The notes beneath the pieces are model-generated. The model saw nothing but the letters and a program-made list of their open reading frames with translations, had not been told where the DNA came from and searched no databases. Position numbers and translations under genes: made by a program. Below are positions 39,711 through 40,776 of a DNA stretch of 40,776 bases, piece by piece (the stretch's first letter is position 1; each line of letters starts with the position of its first letter). This stretch comes from JBBDRX01 sp040905245. Lineage in GTDB: Bacteria > Bacteroidota > Rhodothermia > Balneolales > Balneolaceae. The stretch is from positions 1 through 40,776 of the forward strand of contig JBBDRX010000048.1 in the NCBI GenBank assembly GCA_040905245.1, given 5' to 3'.

Positions 39711-40776
39711 TCATGTTCTTTTTAAATAAAGCCATTTACCCATCTCTTTCTGGAGCTGTCCGGCTACCAGGGGAATCAAACTCATGATAAATATTACCAG
39801 CCAGCCATGAAATCCGGGTGGGGTAAGCTGCATCACTTCTGAAATGGAAGGTATGTAAAGGGCTCCGAGAATAAGGAGAACACATAAAAATACAGCTCTC
39901 CAAATCCAGGAATTTCTAACGATCGAATTAGTAAGTATGCCGGAGTTGCGATCTCGCATATTAAACACGTGCCAGAGTTGGGCAAAAGCCAGAGTAAGAA
40001 AACTGATGGTTACAGCCTCCATTCCATGAAGCCCCAATCCATGAATACTGATCAACAATGAGCCTAAAACAGCCGATGTGATCAACAGGCCATAGCCAAC
40101 AATTCCCGTCCAGTGCTGTCGGGTCAAAATCGGTTCATCTGATTTTCGAGGTGGTTGTTGCATGACTCCCTGTGTACCTTCTCCAACTCCAAGTGCCAAT
40201 GCCGGAAAGACGTCAGTGACCAGATTCAAAAAGAGAATCTGTAATGGAAGAATTGGCAACAATGTACCAATGATGGTGGCAATTGTTACGACCATAACCT
40301 CACTAACATTACAGGAAAGGAGGTAATAGACGAATCGACGAATGTTTCCGAAAATTGCTCTACCCTGTTTTATCGCTTCCACAATAGTGGAAAAGGCATC
40401 GTCGGTTAAAACCATATCGGAAGCTTCTTTTGCTACTTGAGTACCGCGTTTGCCCATGGCGATACCGATGTCTGCTTTCTTTAAAGCCGGAGCATCATTT
40501 ACACCATCTCCCGTCATTGCCACGATGTGCCCATTTTTTTGATAAAGCTCAATTAAATCGAGTTTTTGTTTGGGACTGATTCGGGCAAAGATATTGGCAT
40601 CCAAAATCTCTGACAGTTTATGATTTGACATGGCCAGTTCTTCAGGTGATGGCAGGTCTTTGCCGTGAATAACCTTAACTTTATCTGAGGCAAGCCCCAC
40701 AGACTGGGCGATAAACGCTGCCGTATTTGGTTGATCTCCAGTTACCATGATCACTCGAATCCCTGCTTCTCGACAT
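39711..40776 (-). CDS. cation-transporting P-type ATPase, C-terminal part
   Basis: The frame stays open to the window edge, so the N-terminal part is missing; the visible part is about 355 codons. It starts inside the phosphorylation domain (A-G-I-R-V-I-M-V-T-G-D), contains the hinge T-G-D-G-V-N-D-A-P-A-L near 80, then the ion-coupling helices and the C-terminal cation-ATPase domain. Marks of the P2 type are N-V-S-E-V-M-V-V, the L-P-L-Q-I-L-F-L-N-L-V-T-D helix and M-R-D-R-N-S-G. Family members pump calcium or related cations across the inner membrane. The ion cannot be chosen without the N-terminal part and full helix residues. It reads into the AT-rich end. Confidence 0.9.
   Translation of the reverse strand, partial: CREAGIRVIMVTGDQPNTAAFIAQSVGLASDKVKVIHGKDLPSPEELAMSNHKLSEILDANIFARISPKQKLDLIELYQKNGHIVAMTGDGVNDAPALKKADIGIAMGKRGTQVAKEASDMVLTDDAFSTIVEAIKQGRAIFGNIRRFVYYLLSCNVSEVMVVTIATIIGTLLPILPLQILFLNLVTDVFPALALGVGEGTQGVMQQPPRKSDEPILTRQHWTGIVGYGLLITSAVLGSLLISIHGLGLHGMEAVTISFLTLAFAQLWHVFNMRDRNSGILTNSIVRNSWIWRAVFLCVLLILGALYIPSISEVMQLTPPGFHGWLVIFIMSLIPLVAGQLQKEMGKWLYLKRT

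Noticed and set aside
35654..40776. Integrated element with integrase at tRNA-Asp
   Set aside because: No integrase, transposase or second copy of the tRNA 3' end is visible; only a composition change is supported.
1..40776. CRISPR arrays, insertion sequences, rRNA genes
   Set aside because: No spaced direct repeats, transposase-like genes or rRNA segments were seen on either strand.

Overview
The window looks like chromosomal DNA from a Gram-negative bacterium of the Bacteroidota / Rhodothermota-Balneolota group. The grounds are a tRNA promoter with the TAnnTTTG box typical of that group, an HU-like domain fused to a SPOR domain, an Mrp ATPase without the C-terminal CxxC pair, a ribosomal protein S16 with a very long acidic tail, and a TonB/ExbBD plus outer-membrane-barrel cell plan. 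The assignment is an inference from protein character; no marker gene such as 16S rRNA is present. G+C is near 50% over most of the window and clearly lower after about 35.8 kb.

Layout. 1-183: 3' end of an MscS-type channel. 256-5189 (minus): operon of a plugless TonB-dependent-receptor-like barrel, a small HU-like protein, an HU-SPOR membrane protein, ExbB, ExbD and TonB. 5296-11284 (minus): tight run gcvT-comB-ftsK-lolA and a YbhN-like membrane protein. 11613-16648: mrp (plus), tyrA (minus), uvrB and a small methyltransferase (plus). 16711-23045 (minus): a truncated sugar-porter remnant, an aldehyde dehydrogenase, a lipoprotein M3 peptidase, a baeRF-type release-factor homologue and purM. 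23046-23495: an AT-rich intergenic region with clustered DnaA boxes and a DnaA-trio-like tract, the best candidate here for a replication origin. 23496-24849 (plus): dtd and an alkaline-phosphatase-superfamily enzyme. 24880-29490 (minus): adk and the translation/secretion operon ffh-rpsP-rimM-trmD-rplS. 29679-32949 (plus): fabI, ruvC-ruvA, manC. 32957-34803 (minus): a small barrel protein, a hypothetical protein and an MBL-fold hydrolase. 34845-35345 (plus): glutathione peroxidase. 35654-35727: tRNA-Asp with its own promoter and terminator.

Beyond the tRNA the composition changes. A four-gene minus-strand operon (37038/39429 down to 35878) encodes a GHKL anti-sigma-type ATPase fused to a GNAT acetyltransferase, a STAS protein, an FMN-binding split-barrel protein and an M20 peptidase. 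It is followed by the C-terminal part of a cation P-type ATPase cut by the window edge. The ATPase/STAS pair resembles a partner-switching module wired to small-molecule enzymes and is the most unusual protein system seen.

Most other genes are housekeeping: envelope energisation and lipoprotein traffic, chromosome segregation and repair (FtsK, UvrB, RuvAC), translation, and purine, fatty-acid, aromatic amino-acid, one-carbon and nucleotide-sugar metabolism.
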